The position numbers were made by a program, and so were the translations under genes. Positions 1-7,169 of a DNA stretch of 20,765 bases are shown here, piece by piece (position 1 is the first letter of the stretch; every line of letters begins with the position of its first letter). The DNA lies in NCBI GenBank assembly GCA_023441965.1, contig JAEZNB010000016.1, positions 1 to 20,765 on the forward strand. The letters are read 5' to 3'. The DNA comes from Bacillota bacterium. GTDB taxonomy: Bacteria; Bacillota; Clostridia; Lachnospirales; Lachnospiraceae. The notes below the pieces were generated by a model. It made no database searches. It was not told where the DNA came from and saw nothing but the letters and a program-made list of their open reading frames with translations.

Positions 1-1947
1 ATTCCCCTCCTGGCTTACCTTATAAGACGTCCCGGTATCCATACCCAGAATCATCTGAGTCTTCTCGGTAAAGCCCATCATATAAAACATATTTAAGCGC
101 TTCGCCTCTACCATAGGGATATTGAGATCGCCGATCTCATTGACTGTATACTTGAAATCCAGGGAAAGTATGCCTCCCTGTTCATTCAAAATGACCGATA
201 GCGGGTCCACTGACGTTATTGTCATATAATCACCCAGATCATTGGTTCCGATCGTAATTCCGGTGATACTGTTATAGTAGAAGGTGACAAATACAATCCG
301 CTTATCATCTGAAAGCGAAAGCTCATAGTTATAATTCTCAGCCATCATCAGAAAATCAATGTCAGTCCGGTTAAGCTCAGGCTGATTTGCTGTGGTAATC
401 GTATTCACAAGGAAGCCGCTTGAACCATAGATCTGATACTGATAGTTCATGGCCCTTTTGTTCCGGGCAGTGATCCTAAGCTGCAGTCCGTTTTTATCCG
501 AGGTAACCTCTTCAAAGGCCGAATCTGCGACAATCATATAGGTTTCCGTATTTGGCTTCGTGTTTACATAGTCACGGGCGACCAGATAAACCAGACCATT
601 CTCGCTGCTGCTATTCATTCCTTCATTCAACTGATGAACTCCGGAGCTTCTATCGGCTGCCTCGGTCTTCCATTCATACAAGGTTACTCCTGTTGCAGTC
701 ATACCGGAATCACCCAGCTCAGGAGCTGTTTCTCCGCTGTTCCCCGGGGTCGTGTTACCTCCCGGTGTCGTTCCGCTGTTGCCAGGGGTATTACTGTTAT
801 TGCCGGAGCTTGTACCGCTACTGCCCGGTGCTGTGTCATCCTTTCCCGGTGCTGTATCATTTCCTCCCGGTGTCGTGCCACTGTTTCCCGGTGCTTCAGG
901 CTTCGCACTGCTCATATTCGTCGTAATAACCGAGGTAAGCAGGGTTTTATCCCAGCTATAATTAAGACCTAAGCTGCAGGCTGTATTATTACCGGGAACC
1001 ATGACATAGGAGGTATTGACCTCATGATTGCAGACGATCATCGGAGCCCGGTCCAATTTGATACCGGTCCCATTCAGATAGGCTGCTGTGCTGCCGATGG
1101 TCATAACAAGCGTATTGCCGTTTGCCATCAGGGTAATGGTCTTGCTTTTCTCGTCATAGCGATAATCTGCCCCGATCGGGGAATCGGCAAATACTCTTTT
1201 TGCCCGGAGCATGGCAGTGTTATTATTGATAATGCTGGGCATATTACCAAGACTGATATACTCCCCATCGATCATGACTGCTCCCTGAGTGCCTGTATAG
1301 CTGAATTTGCTCCCATTATCATAGGACAGGGACAAGGAATTCACCTTGCTCTCGGACTTTTCAGTTTCCTTCACGATCTCCACCGTACTCTTACCGCTGT
1401 TCCAGGTATAACCGAGACCCAGGTTCTGGCAGACAAAGCGGGAAGGGACCAGAATCTTCGTTACATTGGCATCTTTGAAATTGATTTTGACCGGAGCTAC
1501 CGGCAGGGTAACAGCCTTACCGTTCACGGTGCCCTTCAGGCTGCCAATCTTCATCACAATGGTGGTTCCGTATTTAGAAATGGTAACAGTCCCCTGGGCT
1601 TTATCATAAACACAAGTTGCTTTGATTTCAGACTTAGCAAATATATCCTTATAGGATACCAGAGCGATTCCGTTCTCCAGTATACCGGGCGTACTGTCCA
1701 CACTGATCTTCTTGCCGCTAAAGGTAACCTTCACCTGGGTATCCTTATAGGTGCTTGTTTTCTTCGTTGTATAGTTATAAAGCTGCAATCCTGAAGCTCC
1801 AAGAGTCTCTCCGGCGGGTAGACACAGGAGCAGAAATGCAGCCAGCAGTATGCAGCATACACCATATATTCTGCGGGGTTGTGCCACCCTATTCTGATTC
1901 CCAAGCTGTATCAGCATCTTCCGTACCTTCTGTAAAATTAATCTCAT
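1..1947 (-). CDS. secreted copper-amine-oxidase-like stalk domain protein, probable N-acetylmuramoyl-L-alanine amidase (partial)
   Basis: The reading frame is open for 649 codons from an ATG at 1947 to the window edge, so the C-terminus is missing. A GGAG/GAGG ribosome site lies about 9-13 nt upstream. Residues 25-50 form a signal peptide (basic residues, then a hydrophobic stretch, cleavage near ETLGA-SG). Two copies of a copper-amine-oxidase N-terminal-like beta domain follow, at about 67-175 and 190-325, each with the typical 'vNGk...l..aP......LVPsRfv...LG....W' pattern. A Gly/Thr/Pro/Ser/Asn linker with repeated PGNSGTTPGG-like units covers about 347-414. The remaining beta-rich part, about 415-649, resembles the region before the catalytic domain in clostridial amidases and may include an AMIN-like cell-wall targeting domain. 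In this family such a head is usually followed by an Amidase_3 zinc hydrolase that cleaves peptidoglycan stem peptides. That domain is outside the window, so the enzyme assignment is inference; the secreted stalk architecture is seen directly. Confidence 0.75.
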   Translation of the reverse strand, partial: MRLILQKVRKMLIQLGNQNRVAQPRRIYGVCCILLAAFLLLCLPAGETLGASGLQLYNYTTKKTSTYKDTQVKVTFSGKKISVDSTPGILENGIALVSYKDIFAKSEIKATCVYDKAQGTVTISKYGTTIVMKIGSLKGTVNGKAVTLPVAPVKINFKDANVTKILVPSRFVCQNLGLGYTWNSGKSTVEIVKETEKSESKVNSLSLSYDNGSKFSYTGTQGAVMIDGEYISLGNMPSIINNNTAMLRAKRVFADSPIGADYRYDEKSKTITLMANGNTLVMTIGSTAAYLNGTGIKLDRAPMIVCNHEVNTSYVMVPGNNTACSLGLNYSWDKTLLTSVITTNMSSAKPEAPGNSGTTPGGNDTAPGKDDTAPGSSGTSSGNNSNTPGNSGTTPGGNTTPGNSGETAPELGDSGMTATGVTLYEWKTEAADRSSGVHQLNEGMNSSSENGLVYLVARDYVNTKPNTETYMIVADSAFEEVTSDKNGLQLRITARNKRAMNYQYQIYGSSGFLVNTITTANQPELNRTDIDFLMMAENYNYELSLSDDKRIVFVTFYYNSITGITIGTNDLGDYMTITSVDPLSVILNEQGGILSLDFKYTVNEIGDLNIPMVEAKRLNMFYMMGFTEKTQMILGMDTGTSYKVSQEGN

Positions 1948-1999
1948 GTAATGTCCTCAACTCCTATTGCATGTCGGCTTCATCCTTCAGTTACTATAA

Positions 2000-2027
2000 A
2001 TATTACAGTAATGTTAATTCGTGTTAA
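2000..2027 (-). promoter_or_regulatory. candidate promoter of the stalk/amidase gene with internal palindrome
   Basis: Reading the minus strand, TTAACA (2027-2022) is followed by a 16-nt spacer and TAATAT (2005-2000). This sits about 50 nt upstream of the start codon. A perfect 11-nt palindrome, ATTACAGTAAT (2003-2013), overlaps the -10/spacer junction and could be an operator. No transcript evidence. Confidence 0.4.
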
Positions 2028-2158
2028 AAGTGTGTCATCCTAGAAATTTTACATAATAAATCAAAATAATTTGGTACTTTCAGTAATAAACTCTATGATT
2101 TAGTCTCATAAAAATCCCGAAGAATCCGCTGCAAGGTCCAAAAATCATTATGTTACAT

Positions 2159-2201
2159 CTGTAGAAAACTTCGCCTGTCATAGGTCGAGTATATTCTACA
2201 G
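2159..2201. other. inverted repeat in the divergent intergenic region
   Basis: CTGTAGAA (2159-2166) and TTCTACAG (2194-2201) form a perfect 8-bp inverted repeat around a 27-nt loop, which itself contains CCT-GTCAT-AGG. Just outside lies the palindrome GGTCGACC. It lies between the divergent amidase and TtcA-like genes in a 496-nt gap otherwise lacking a gene. It has no T-run on either strand, so it is not an obvious terminator. Function unknown. Confidence 0.3.
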
Positions 2202-2347
2202 CGGTCGACCATTTCAAACAGCTTATTAATTCGGAGTTATTGCCAATTGTTACATAAAGATTACATTGTATTCTAGCTCATTAGTATGATTCAGGGTAAA
2301 TGAGCTTCAAATATTTTCATCCGGACATTTCATTTAGGGGAATAATA

Positions 2348-2356
2348 TGCTATAAT
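2348..2356 (+). promoter_or_regulatory. extended -10 promoter of the TtcA-like gene
   Basis: TGCTATAAT is a perfect extended -10 (TGnTATAAT). The -35 at 17 nt spacing (TTTCAT) is poor, as is common when an extended -10 is present. It lies about 88 nt upstream of the start codon at 2444. Confidence 0.55.
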
Positions 2357-2443
2357 AGAACGAAGTGAGAATATGCTTGTCTGTTCCGATGAAGGACAAA
2401 ACAGCATAGGAAGATCTAAGGAATAAAGGACGGTTACATACCT

Positions 2444-3172
2444 ATGAAGCTGCAGCATTTGCTTGGATATACCAGAAGGGCCATTGATGATTACAGGATG
2501 ATTGAAGAGGGTGATAAAATTGCAATCGGAATTTCCGGAGGCAAGGATAGCCTGACCCTCCTCTATGCCCTGGCGAATCTAAGACGTTTTTATCCGAAAA
2601 AGTTCGAGCTTGTGGGTATCACTGTCAATATGGGTTATCCTGATGCTGATTTTTCCGCTGTGGCTAAGCTCTGTGAGGAGCTTGAGGTCCAGTATACAGT
2701 TGTAGAAACACAGATTGCAGAGATCATCTTCGATTATAGGAAGGAAAGCAATCCCTGTTCCCTCTGTGCCAAGCTGCGAAAGGGTGCCTTTAATAACAAG
2801 GCCGGTGAGCTGGGCTGCAATAAGGAAGCCTATGCCCATCATTTTGATGATGTGATAGAGACCATGATGATGTCCTTGATCTATGAAGGAAGATTTAGCT
2901 GCTTCTCTCCTGTCACCCATCTGGACCGGGCAGATCTTACCCTGATCCGTCCCTTGATCTATGTCAATGAGCAGGATATCAAGGGCTTCCGTAATGCTTA
3001 TCACCTTCCAGTTGTTGCGAATCCCTGTCCGGTTGACGGATACACCAAGCGGGAATATGTGAAGCAGCTGATTAAAACCCTGGGGAAGGAAAGCCCGGGC
3101 CTAAGGCAGCGCCTCTTCCATGCGATCCTCACCGGAAACATCGGCTGGGAGAAGCCGGAATATAAGGACTGA
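2444..3172 (+). CDS. ttcA: TtcA-family tRNA 2-thiocytidine biosynthesis ATPase
   Basis: A 242-residue cytosolic PP-loop ATP pyrophosphatase of the TtcA/TilS superfamily. The PP-loop SGGKDS lies at residues 31-36. A CSLC pair (C105, C108) followed by KLRKG, the HHFDDVIET segment at 132-140, and a further cysteine in NPCP (C195) match the TtcA layout, in which three cysteines hold an Fe-S cluster. TtcA enzymes adenylate C32 of certain tRNAs and replace its oxygen with sulfur. The length is somewhat short of proteobacterial TtcA (about 310), with the C-terminal tail reduced, as in Firmicute members. The start ATG is preceded by AAAGGA at a rather long 13 nt. It is transcribed toward the recombinase gene 121 nt downstream, with no evident functional link. 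The exact modified base is inferred from family. Confidence 0.82.
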   Translation: MKLQHLLGYTRRAIDDYRMIEEGDKIAIGISGGKDSLTLLYALANLRRFYPKKFELVGITVNMGYPDADFSAVAKLCEELEVQYTVVETQIAEIIFDYRKESNPCSLCAKLRKGAFNNKAGELGCNKEAYAHHFDDVIETMMMSLIYEGRFSCFSPVTHLDRADLTLIRPLIYVNEQDIKGFRNAYHLPVVANPCPVDGYTKREYVKQLIKTLGKESPGLRQRLFHAILTGNIGWEKPEYKD

Positions 3173-3293
3173 ATTCTATTCATAGGAATGATAACCAGAG
3201 GAAAAATGAAAGATGATCGGCTGAAGCTGCTTAAAATAAGAAGTTAGGCCGGATGAAGATATGTATATTCTAAGGAAAGGTTCGTGATATCCT

Positions 3294-4340
3294 ATGGCTG
3301 AACGCAATTACCATGATCAGGTGAATATCGATAACGCAGAGAGATTGCGGGCTCTGTTGGCTGAGTTACCGGGCTTTTGCAAAACCTTTTTCCGTGGCAT
3401 TGAGCCCACCACCTCTTCCAGGACCAGAATCGCCTATGCCTATGATCTGCGGGTATTCTTCGACTTTCTGGCAACGAATAACCCCTCCCTGAAGGCAACT
3501 CCGATTACCGAATGGAAGGTGGATATTCTGGATCTGATTAAGCCGGTGGACATCGAGGAATATTTGGACTACCTGACCTATTATAAGACAGAGGAGATCG
3601 AGCGGATCAATACAGAGAACGGCAAGAAGCGCAAGCTGGTATCACTGCGCAGCTTCTATAAGTACTTTTATAAAAAGGAAATGATCACTACGAATCCTGC
3701 CTCCTTCGTCAGCGTTCCAAAGCTGCATCAGAAGGAAATTACCCGTTTAGAGATCGACGAGGTGGCAAGACTGCTGGATGAGGTAGAAAAGGGAGAAAGC
3801 ATGACCAAAACCCAGCAGAAATATCATGAGAAGACCAAGGTCCGTGACCTGGCTCTCATGACTCTCCTACTGGGTACCGGTATCCGTGTCAGTGAATGTG
3901 TGGGTCTCGATCTCAATGATGTGGATTTTGATAATAACGGCATTAAGATCCGCCGCAAGGGCGGCTATGAGGTAGTGGTTTATTTCGGTGACGAGGTAAG
4001 GGAGGCTCTTATTAATTACCTGGAAGAAAGAAAACAGATCGTCCCTGAAGAAGGTCATGCCAATGCCCTCTTCCTCTCCCTCCAGCAGAAACGGCTGAAT
4101 GTCCGTTCCGTAGAAAATCTGGTCAAGAAATATGCCCAGACCATCACCAAGCTGAAGAAAATCACCCCCCATAAGCTCCGCAGTACCTATGGCACCAGCC
4201 TCTACCGGGAAACCGGTGATATCTATCTGGTGGCCGATGTTCTCGGACACAAGGACGTCAATACAACAAAGAAGCACTACGCAGCGATTGAAGACAGCCG
4301 CCGCCGTAGTGCCGCCAATGTGGTCAAGCTAAGGGAGTAG
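3294..4340 (+). CDS. XerC/XerD-like tyrosine recombinase
   Basis: A 348-residue tyrosine recombinase. An N-terminal SAM-like core-binding domain covers about 12-140. The catalytic domain covers about 150-345 and has the full active-site set: R198 (GTGIRVSE), K222 (RRKGG), H293 and R296 (TPHKLRSTYG), H319 (LGHKD) and nucleophile Y329 (KKHYAA). These enzymes cut and rejoin DNA through a 3'-phosphotyrosine intermediate. Length and sequence style fit chromosomal Xer-like recombinases of Lachnospiraceae rather than a phage integrase, which usually carries an N-terminal arm-binding domain. No clear dif or att site pair is visible nearby, and flanking genes are ordinary, so a role in chromosome dimer resolution is possible but unproven. 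The ribosome site is weak (AAAGG about 13 nt upstream). Confidence 0.85.
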   Translation: MAERNYHDQVNIDNAERLRALLAELPGFCKTFFRGIEPTTSSRTRIAYAYDLRVFFDFLATNNPSLKATPITEWKVDILDLIKPVDIEEYLDYLTYYKTEEIERINTENGKKRKLVSLRSFYKYFYKKEMITTNPASFVSVPKLHQKEITRLEIDEVARLLDEVEKGESMTKTQQKYHEKTKVRDLALMTLLLGTGIRVSECVGLDLNDVDFDNNGIKIRRKGGYEVVVYFGDEVREALINYLEERKQIVPEEGHANALFLSLQQKRLNVRSVENLVKKYAQTITKLKKITPHKLRSTYGTSLYRETGDIYLVADVLGHKDVNTTKKHYAAIEDSRRRSAANVVKLRE

Positions 4341-4372
4341 GTCACTCCCGCGATACATTTTCTAAAATGTAC
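4333..4372. terminator. two small hairpins between convergent genes
   Basis: GGGAGT/ACTCCC (4333-4338 and 4344-4349) overlaps the stop codon of the recombinase gene. TACATTTT/AAAATGTA (4354-4361 and 4364-4371) follows directly. They lie in the 93-nt gap between convergent genes and may serve as terminators. No good T-run follows on either strand, so this is weak. Confidence 0.35.
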
Positions 4373-4433
4373 CTTATCGTTCAATTCCTTATCCAACAAG
4401 GATATACTGTATTTAATATAATAATTACCAGCT

Positions 4434-5141
4434 TTATTTAAACAGTAAATTATTGCAGGCCTCACAACGGTCATTCTGTATATTATTCATTGTTTTGCAG
4501 AACATACATGGAATTTCCCTGTCCTTTGATTTGTCATACTTTTCATAACGAAATGACAGCTGTGGATAATAACGGACACGGTCGCCGACATTCAGATAAT
4601 CATAATAATCTCTATAATCGGGGCCATCGTTGGAGTTGGTAACACTATACTCCTTTTTGCCGCTGTCGGTACGAAAATAGACTGTATATCGGATATAATT
4701 TTCCACACAGCCATCACGAAATCGCCTGCTTTTGTTTTTCATCTGTTTATCAATTACAATACCGTCCCAACCGCGCTTCGCATTGCTAAGATAAGAGGCA
4801 AAAAGGAAAAGCAGTAATAATACAAGGGATATGCCGCCGCCGAACACAAGTGCATCCTTTGTGCTTACCTCCTCGGAAGTGAAACTGACAATCAGATAAA
4901 TAATGAATGGCAGCAGAATACCAATGACAATGCAACCATTTCCTTTTTTCTTTCTTTCCTCCAGCTCCTTTATGACCTCCGGGTGGTTGATACGCTCGGA
5001 AAAGCCGACTCTGCCCGACATATGATGCCTTGCTGCCGGGCCGCTGTTGTGGCTTTGATTTGCCACCGGATTACCGCAATTTCCGCAAAATACGGCTTCA
5101 TTCCTTATCTCTGCTCCACAATTTACACAGAATCTTCCCAT
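4434..5141 (-). CDS. zinc-ribbon membrane protein with C-terminal CxxC pair
   Basis: A 235-residue protein of unknown function. A zinc ribbon lies at the N-terminus (C5xxC8 ... C19xxC22), then a polar linker to about residue 68, two hydrophobic membrane segments at about 70-88 and 98-119, and a soluble part at about 120-210 rich in Tyr, Asp and Arg. A second zinc-ribbon-like motif sits at the very end (C212xxC215 ... C226xxC229). Both ends would be expected in the cytoplasm with a hairpin through the membrane. The start has a good ribosome site (AAGGGAG, 7 nt). Such zinc_ribbon_2 proteins are common and poorly characterised in Clostridia. The gene lies 48 nt downstream of a truncated gene fragment on the same strand, so the two may once have been co-transcribed. 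Confidence 0.7.
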   Translation of the reverse strand: MGRFCVNCGAEIRNEAVFCGNCGNPVANQSHNSGPAARHHMSGRVGFSERINHPEVIKELEERKKKGNGCIVIGILLPFIIYLIVSFTSEEVSTKDALVFGGGISLVLLLLFLFASYLSNAKRGWDGIVIDKQMKNKSRRFRDGCVENYIRYTVYFRTDSGKKEYSVTNSNDGPDYRDYYDYLNVGDRVRYYPQLSFRYEKYDKSKDREIPCMFCKTMNNIQNDRCEACNNLLFK

Positions 5142-5189
5142 TGATTATCTCCCTTCATCCTATCCCAATCGTTTTTTTATACTCATATC

Positions 5190-5378
5190 CTAATCTTCCG
5201 AACTCAAACTCCGAAGCATATCATAGTGAAACACCATTTCAAGAGGAGCTGTTCCGCTGCCAAAGGTCATTGATATCGTAAGGGAGCCTTTGAGCGCGTA
5301 GCTGCCGGTGGGATTATTGTAAGAAAAGATGTGTGAAAAAGCATCATTCAAACGGGTGATTTCACTTAAAAAAGGCCC
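5190..5378 (-). pseudogene. C-terminal fragment of an unrecognised gene
   Basis: On the minus strand an open frame runs from 5378 to a TAG at 5190-5192. It encodes about 62 residues with a protein-like composition (segments LNDAFSHIFSYNNPTGSY and PLEMVFHYDMLRSLSSED). There is no start codon or ribosome site at its 5' end; the frame is closed upstream by an in-frame TGA (5379-5381) inside a terminator hairpin. This looks like the 3' end of a gene whose 5' part was removed or replaced. I do not recognise the family. It could instead be chance open frame, but the composition and its abrupt end at a structured junction argue against that. Confidence 0.4.
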
Positions 5379-5396
5379 TCACCCAATGGGTGAGAG
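5368..5396 (-). terminator. rho-independent terminator, minus strand
   Basis: CTCACCC (5378-5384), AAT loop, GGGTGAG (5388-5394). Read on the minus strand the hairpin is followed by GCC and a run of six T. There is no intact minus-strand gene immediately to its right that it would serve, so it is an orphan terminator, probably brought in with a lost gene. Confidence 0.6.
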
Positions 5397-5421
5397 ACCT
5401 GTTTTACCCCTGCATGAATAG

Positions 5422-5478
5422 GCTATGCCTCAATGACATTTACCGACAAAATTACCGACATTTTTCCAGTGAAATAAT
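5422..5478 (-). pseudogene. possible integrase C-terminal tail / old attachment junction
   Basis: Read on the minus strand, this stretch encodes a short tail (YYFTGKMSVILSVNVIEA, then TAG) whose KMSVxLSVN flavour resembles the C-termini of some integrases. It contains two near-identical copies of ATTACCGACA on the plus strand, 15 nt apart. The orphan terminator 5368-5396 follows in the same direction. The rest of any integrase is absent. This is inference from a very short stretch. Confidence 0.25.
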
Positions 5479-5497
5479 AGCGAAAATTGCAAATATC

Positions 5498-5506
5498 TGA
5501 TATAAT
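5498..5506 (+). promoter_or_regulatory. extended -10 promoter of the LuxR-type regulator gene
   Basis: TGATATAAT is a perfect extended -10 lying about 76 nt upstream of the chosen start at 5582. No good -35 is seen at the expected spacing. Confidence 0.5.
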
Positions 5507-5581
5507 AATTTTAACTATTTTATGGTTTTGTCAGTACTGCTTTTTACTTCATTGTACTATTATCATTGGAGGGACGATAAC

Positions 5582-7015
5582 ATGAAGCAACCGGTTACGA
5601 AGAAAAGCTACTTTTTCCGCCTATGTACCTCTCTTTTCAGATTGTGGCGCTTTAAGGATGATCTAAGCATGAAAAATGTACGGGCAAGCCATTTGCATTA
5701 TCTGCTTGCCCTGCCCTTGGCACTTGGTTTTGCAAATGCACAGGAGTTATTGTTCCATTCCGATGTGCGATTAATGGGTCTGGACGGGCTTACCATAGCC
5801 CTCAGCGCCTTTTGCATCGGGGCAGGGCTGTTATTTGCCCTTGTCAGTGTCCGTAACATGAAAGTAATCGTCCTTTCTTCAGCAGCCTTCGCTCTGGCCG
5901 GCTTTATCCCATGGATCTTCATGGCTGACGGGACAGCTTCCGTGCTCCTTGCTGCCTTGTTCATGTTTGGTATGGGAGGAAGCGTATCCTGTGCAGTGTT
6001 CGTATTTACCTTTGTTCTGAACAATCCGGAACGCTTTTTGGGGGCGGTCCTCCTCTCGCTATTCACAGCCACTGTTCGATTCGCTGCCGGGCTGCCGGAG
6101 TTACCTGACCTTATAAATAAGGCGATCATGCTTCTGCTGATCGCAGGCACTGTGATCTGCCTGATAAAATTTAAAACGAAGGATTTCGAACATTTGCCAT
6201 CGAAAAAAAATGTAAGCTTTAGCCCTCCGATTCTCCTTGTGCTCTATTTCTTTATTGCCAGCTTCTGCGTGGACTACTTTTATTTATATCTGCCCGGAAC
6301 GAGGGAGCCAGATGCAATGATGATATCCGGTCTGTCCGGTGTGGTGGCGGTATGTCTGACAGTCGTAGTGCAGATCACCATCAAACGCAGCGTATGGCAT
6401 ATGTGTAACCTGTTTTTTCTTGCAATGGCTTGCTGTTATGCTCTGTTTTATTCCCCTGAGAATTCGGTTTTTCGGGATGCTGCCATCTTCGTGTACGGAT
6501 TCCGGCTGATCGGTTATGCCCTCATGTTCTATCTGTTGGGCGGTGTATTTAAGAAGCATGGCAATTTTCGGATCTTTAAGCTCTGCGTGGTGGTCATATT
6601 GACAGCCAGCGTACTGGTATTTATCATACCGGATGCGATTTCAAAAAATGCACCTGGGCTTCTACTGCCAACAGCAACGGCAGTATCAGGTGCTCTCTTC
6701 CTCGTATTTATGCTCCTGTCTCCATCCTATGCGAGACATTTATTTTCGGATGACGCTTTGGAGGATTTTCGTAGCCTGGACATGAGTGATGCCGAGAAAA
6801 GAGTTGAAACAATCGACCAGCTGGCAAATCTTAATCTGACCCTGAGGGAAAAGGAAGTGGCGGCCTTCCTGCTGAGCGGTATGACGATCCGGCAAATTGC
6901 GGGCGAACTGAAAATATCCTATCATACCGCCAACTTCCATATCAAAAATCTGTACAAAAAGCTTGGCATCAACGGGCGCATTGAACTGTACTCCCGTTTT
7001 AAAGCAATTTCATAG
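5582..7015 (+). CDS. LuxR-type transcriptional regulator with polytopic membrane domain
   Basis: A 477-residue protein with about ten to twelve hydrophobic segments between residues 35 and 385, giving an MFS-like or multi-TM sensor domain. A short linker follows, then a C-terminal LuxR/GerE DNA-binding domain at about 417-477 (LREKEVAAFLLSGMT..QIA..L.IS..TA..HI.NLYKKLGI). The membrane part probably senses a small molecule or membrane state and the HTH binds DNA near the membrane; this is inferred from architecture, which is abundant in Eggerthellaceae and found in Clostridia. I chose ATG 5582 because GGAGGG lies 8 nt upstream. The in-frame ATG at 5522 has no ribosome site. The gene is followed by a terminator and then by the broken GH114-like gene and SDR gene, which are its most likely targets. 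Confidence 0.82.
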   Translation: MKQPVTKKSYFFRLCTSLFRLWRFKDDLSMKNVRASHLHYLLALPLALGFANAQELLFHSDVRLMGLDGLTIALSAFCIGAGLLFALVSVRNMKVIVLSSAAFALAGFIPWIFMADGTASVLLAALFMFGMGGSVSCAVFVFTFVLNNPERFLGAVLLSLFTATVRFAAGLPELPDLINKAIMLLLIAGTVICLIKFKTKDFEHLPSKKNVSFSPPILLVLYFFIASFCVDYFYLYLPGTREPDAMMISGLSGVVAVCLTVVVQITIKRSVWHMCNLFFLAMACCYALFYSPENSVFRDAAIFVYGFRLIGYALMFYLLGGVFKKHGNFRIFKLCVVVILTASVLVFIIPDAISKNAPGLLLPTATAVSGALFLVFMLLSPSYARHLFSDDALEDFRSLDMSDAEKRVETIDQLANLNLTLREKEVAAFLLSGMTIRQIAGELKISYHTANFHIKNLYKKLGINGRIELYSRFKAIS

Positions 7016-7032
7016 AAATAAAAAAATAGCGT

Positions 7033-7061
7033 TTTACAGTGTTTTGTCCCCTACCTACTAT
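7033..7061 (+). promoter_or_regulatory. candidate promoter of the GH114-like/SDR transcript
   Basis: TTTACA (7033-7038), 17-nt spacer, TACTAT (7056-7061). It lies in the intergenic gap after the LuxR-type gene, about 109 nt upstream of the next start codon. The -10 region sits in an imperfect dyad (CTACTATAGTTAG), which could be a binding site for the upstream regulator. Confidence 0.45.
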
Positions 7062-7073
7062 AGTTAGCAGGTT

Positions 7074-7089
7074 GAAAACCGTGGTTTTC
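7074..7089. other. perfect inverted repeat in the leader
   Basis: GAAAACC-GT-GGTTTTC, a 7-bp perfect inverted repeat with a 2-nt centre, located within a few nt of the expected transcription start of the 7033-7061 promoter. It may be an operator or a leader hairpin. Confidence 0.35.
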
Positions 7090-7115
7090 TCACGTAAAAT
7101 GTAAAAAACAGCTTC

Positions 7116-7141
7116 ACCGGCGCATTTACTGTGCCGGTTTT
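7116..7141 (+). terminator. rho-independent terminator or leader attenuator
   Basis: ACCGGCGCA (7116-7124), TTTAC loop, TGTGCCGGT (7130-7138); a 9-bp stem with one G-U pair followed by TTTT. It can end the LuxR-type transcript. Because a promoter-like sequence lies upstream of it (7033-7061), it could also attenuate the following transcript. Confidence 0.6.
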
Positions 7142-7169
7142 GCTCTGGTAAAGAAAAAGGGGGATAGAA

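Noticed and set aside
552..972. Plus-strand open frames rich in Cys, Arg, Pro and Ser
   Set aside because: They are antisense to the Gly/Thr/Pro linker of the minus-strand stalk protein; repetitive composition keeps several frames open.
1024..1794. 256-residue plus-strand open frame
   Set aside because: It is antisense to the two copper-amine-oxidase-like domains; no recognisable motif.
3294..4340. Tyrosine recombinase as the integrase of a mobile element in this window
   Set aside because: It looks like a chromosomal Xer-type protein, has no neighbouring element genes, and no att repeats were seen around it.
5522..5581. Earlier ATG start for the LuxR-type regulator
   Set aside because: No ribosome site before 5522, while ATG 5582 has GGAGGG at 8 nt.
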